From Phaeoceros laevis (lineage: Eukaryota > Anthocerotophyta > Anthocerotopsida > Notothyladales), in the NCBI GenBank assembly GCA_049999765.1, contig JBNGIQ010009468.1:1-64000 (forward strand): a stretch of DNA of 64,000 nt, read 5' to 3'. The stretch's first letter is position 1. Each line of letters begins with the position of its first letter. Position numbers and translations under genes: made by a program. Under the pieces are notes generated by a model that saw only the letters and a program-made list of their open reading frames with translations, had not been told where the DNA came from and did no database searches. Below are positions 61,077-64,000 of this stretch, piece after piece.

Positions 61077-64000
61077 ATGGACATCCTGTCATCAGCGCTC
61101 AAAGACAAAGACAGGGAGAGGGACCGAGAAAAGGAGAAGGATCGGGAAAAGGAAAAGGAGAAGGAGAAGGAGCGGGAGAAGGAGACTGACGTAGAGGCAG
61201 CCCTGTACACAAATTGCTTGCTGCTGGGCCTGGATCCCGCCGTGCTGGGACAGGGTGCTGGCAGCCGTGCCGGCCTCTTCCGACACTCCAATCCGCGCGT
61301 CGGGGAGGCCCTGTTGCACTTCCTCCTCAGCTCCCTGCGCGGCCCCACGCAGTCCGCCAAGGTGTGGAGTCGTCCCTGGCTGCCTAGCAGCTGCCGATAC
61401 GAGTGGGGTCGTTAGGGATACCAGGCGCTTTGCTGGCAGATCCTTCTCTCTGAAAATTGCATTCTTGCTCACGGGCAGTGTGATGTGAGAATGGTTTTCG
61501 ATGGGGAAATTTTTGGGTACCTGTTGTGGCAATGTGTCTTGCTTGCTAGTCGCTGAGCTTTTTGTCCCAGTTGAACTGGTTGGTGGTTGACATCTCGACA
61601 TTGGCGGCACAATTTGTGACTGATTCAAGCGTGTCTGCTGTCCTCGTGGATTAAATACAGGACTTCGCAGGTGTTTGGCCCATCTTTGATGCAGCTCAGT
61701 CTCGGGATTTCAGAAAGGTACCCTCTCCGACTGTACCTACGTTACAGTCACGAGTCTGGAGCGCTTGCATTATGTCAATAATACAAGTATCACTTCAAGG
61801 GCTTTGAACCGGCAACATGTCAATCAAAAGTGACGATGCCGGTAGTTGCATCTCAGTTTTTGGTTGTCTTTTTGGCTTGCAAAACTGTAGTCCGACCTTA
61901 TGGTTCTTAGTGCAATGCAGATAGTACAAGGGCTGATAAACGACCTTGAAGCTCAAGGTGCTTTGCCACGGAGCAATTCACGAGTTTCCTCTCTAGCTAC
62001 ATGCTGTGGCCAAAGGTGTGCTACTTATGCCAGAATATCCTATGAGAATGTAACTCTATACTCCGGTGCAAATAGCTTCCCGTCCGATGAATGGGCTACG
62101 AAGATTTGGTTCAGCAACGTTTCTTGCTTTGGCTGGCTGTCTACATGGAATCTCTGTTTTCACTAGTCTTGCGAAACAACTAGGTTCTAGTGTGCTCGAA
62201 TTTTTAAATAAATTGGACTGAGTAAGTTCATCGTTTCCAGGTTCGTTGAGCTGCTGTGGCAACTCTCAGCTCATGCCTTACGAGAGGTCCATAGGCGGAG
62301 CTTCCCGGGTAATGTTGCTGCAAATCCGCTCCCAGCACCTCTGACTGATGTGGTGTCTCAAAACTCACATGCAGCTGCCCTCATCCCCATCACCAAGGTG
62401 TGACATCGGACTTGTCCTGTGTGCTGGACTTGCAACTAGGTAGAAATGCTAGCCTTCACCCTAGGAAGACTCACTTACTCTATGGCGTCTGTGAGTAAGA
62501 TCCTAAGCGTACATTTGTTATAGGCCAGAATAGCTCTTGAGCGGAGGCACTTCCTGGAAAATGCTGCAGCAGCTGTACGGAAGCAGTCTCTTTGGTCAAA
62601 TCTTGCCCATGAGATGACTGCTGAATATCGGGCTTTATGCGCCGAAGAGGTTTTCCTGTCACACCAAGCTCCTCATCTTAGAAGGTTGTTGCTGCTGTTT
62701 GTGGCTTTCTTGTCTATCGCTGATAAATGATGCTTTTGTAACAGGCCTATTTGCATAAGGAACTCGAGAAGCTTGAGGAGGTGCAAGAAGGAAAAGGGAG
62801 GGGTGATGTAAAGGGTGGACATGCCGAAACATTTGAGAGACAGCTCGCTGTAGATAGGGCGTCAGAGTGTTGGGAATCGCTGCTCACTCACACAGGTGCT
62901 TGCTGCTGCTGTGTGAGTGAGCGTGTGTGTCTTGTTTGCTGGTGAGCCCTATGACTGCTCATTGGGTCATCAGTACTGAGTGAAATTGTGTATTGTTCGT
63001 TCAATTCCTACTGGTCTATGCAGGGCGACATGAAAAGCTAGCATCAGGACCAATTGAAGATCTCATTGCACATAGGGAGCACAGGTATGTGGCCAGTCGT
63101 AACGTGCTTTTGTGAGCTGGTTCTGGCAGTCAAACAACATTATCGGGATGTTGATGATAGGTAGCTGCTTTGGGATGTCGCCTCTGTTATTTGCAGGTAC
63201 CGAGTTGATGGAGTGGTGTTGAGAACTGCAATTGAACGTGGCGTATCAGACGACGGAGCCACATGGAAGAGACTGGATGATTCCGGTGGCAGCTCATGGA
63301 AAGGTGGTCTGGCAGAAAGACCAGATACCCCATCGGAGAATGGAGTGGATGATGTTCGAAGGTCTGATGAACGATTCAGCAAAGGTTCACCTGCATTGGA
63401 TGTAGCTGAAATTTTGCGGCGGTGGACACATGCCTTACAAAAAGTCCACAAGCAGGCACTACGACTGGTATGGATAATCTGTTTTGATTCTGCTGCAGTT
63501 GTATCATTTGTGGGACATAGCCTGTCAAAAGTAGCGTTCATGCAGATGTGAATGCCAAGGATTTGTAATTGTTCCATGCTTAATTTTTGCCAGGCAAGAC
63601 TAAATGATGGGGCAGGTCCAGACCTGTTGAGAGATCCTTCAGCACCGGAAGAGATTGGCCATGCACAAGCTGTGCATTCAGCTTTGGTAGAACATCGACA
63701 ACACCTTGCAAACATGCAGGTCAGTATGTTCAGAATTAATACTACAGTTTTAGGGATCTTTCTAGATAGTCCTAGCAGTACGGTTCTTCAAGGGCCTTGA
63801 GATTCGACAAAAGGGGCTGGATTCTGCTCTAATTCCAGGGTGCGATGACAAGAGCAGGTCTTAATGTCTCAGTTGAAGGAGGCAATGCCTGGTATGGAGG
63901 CAGCGATTACCAATCTCCGCCAACAAGTGAATAGTCCACATGTCATAGCAGCTGCCAGTGTCGCTCAATCTGCACTCGCAGCTTCTGTGCCTTCAAAGGA
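61077..64000 (+). CDS. AUG6: Augmin subunit 6 (HAUS6/AUG6), 3'-truncated by the window
   Basis: Ten exons are visible: 61077-61361, 61661-61717, 61921-62015, 62241-62397, 62524-62649, 62745-62895, 63024-63084, 63197-63467, 63594-63719 and 63858 to the window edge. Plant AUG6 hallmarks are plain: [128 protein letters not shown] and [15 protein letters not shown]. Augmin recruits gamma-tubulin to existing microtubules and drives branching nucleation in spindle and phragmoplast. The first exon has an unusual ~30-residue run of alternating Lys/Arg/Glu/Asp before the conserved part. The ATG at 61077 is the first in frame after an upstream stop. Confidence 0.95.

Overview
Organism. This is nuclear DNA of a seedless land plant. 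The genes are split by short GT-AG introns (mostly 60-250 nt). Chloroplast proteins are nuclear-encoded with transit peptides (PsbP, stromal Hsp70). Large DYW/E-class PPR proteins sit beside homologues of animal sperm-flagellum proteins (TEX47, SPEF2/CPC1), which land plants keep only where sperm are motile. One PPR protein ends in Gly-Arg-Pro and has a KP box in place of the PG box. This is the DYW:KP variant known from hornworts, ferns and some lycophytes and linked to U-to-C RNA editing. Compact genes with short introns make a hornwort the best guess; this is inference. Five runs of N (100 nt at 844, 12040, 22203 and 24284; 400 nt at 13120) look like scaffold gaps, so reading frames across them mean nothing.

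Layout, left to right: AT-rich DNA with an orphan exon (1-1.9 kb); TEX47-like gene (-); PsbP (+); plant homologue of archaeal 3-dehydroquinate synthase II (-), head to head with riboflavin synthase (+); a repeat-rich stretch with PPR relics and a broken YTH-domain gene (8-10.9 kb); DYW:KP PPR gene (-); 3 kb of noncoding tandem duplications (14.2-17.2 kb); GDPD (-); plastid Hsp70 (-); SPEF2/CPC1 (+, about 10 kb); mitochondrial-type SSB (-); PPR relics and a duplicated repeat (37-38.9 kb); a second long PPR gene (+); BTB/POZ gene (+); an orphan tail-anchored protein (+); a histidine-rich serpin (-); a membrane-anchored aspartic protease (-); a conserved plant protein of unknown role (-); a TTAA-bounded candidate MITE (56 kb); WDR75/UTP17 (-), head to head with augmin subunit 6 (+), which runs off the right edge.

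There is no operon logic; neighbours are functionally mixed. Three divergent pairs could share promoters: DHQS-II/riboflavin synthase (about 190 bp apart), WDR75/AUG6 (about 380 bp) and Hsp70/SPEF2 (about 850 bp). Themes that recur are organelle gene expression (two PPR proteins, SSB, Hsp70), plastid metabolism (PsbP, riboflavin, DHQS-II) and the motile-sperm apparatus (TEX47, SPEF2). The most notable items are the DYW:KP editing-factor candidate, the serpin with histidine-rich insert and tail, and the second PPR protein with four similarly expanded repeats. Exon borders were placed by eye from splice signals, frame continuity and family resemblance; no alignment was run.
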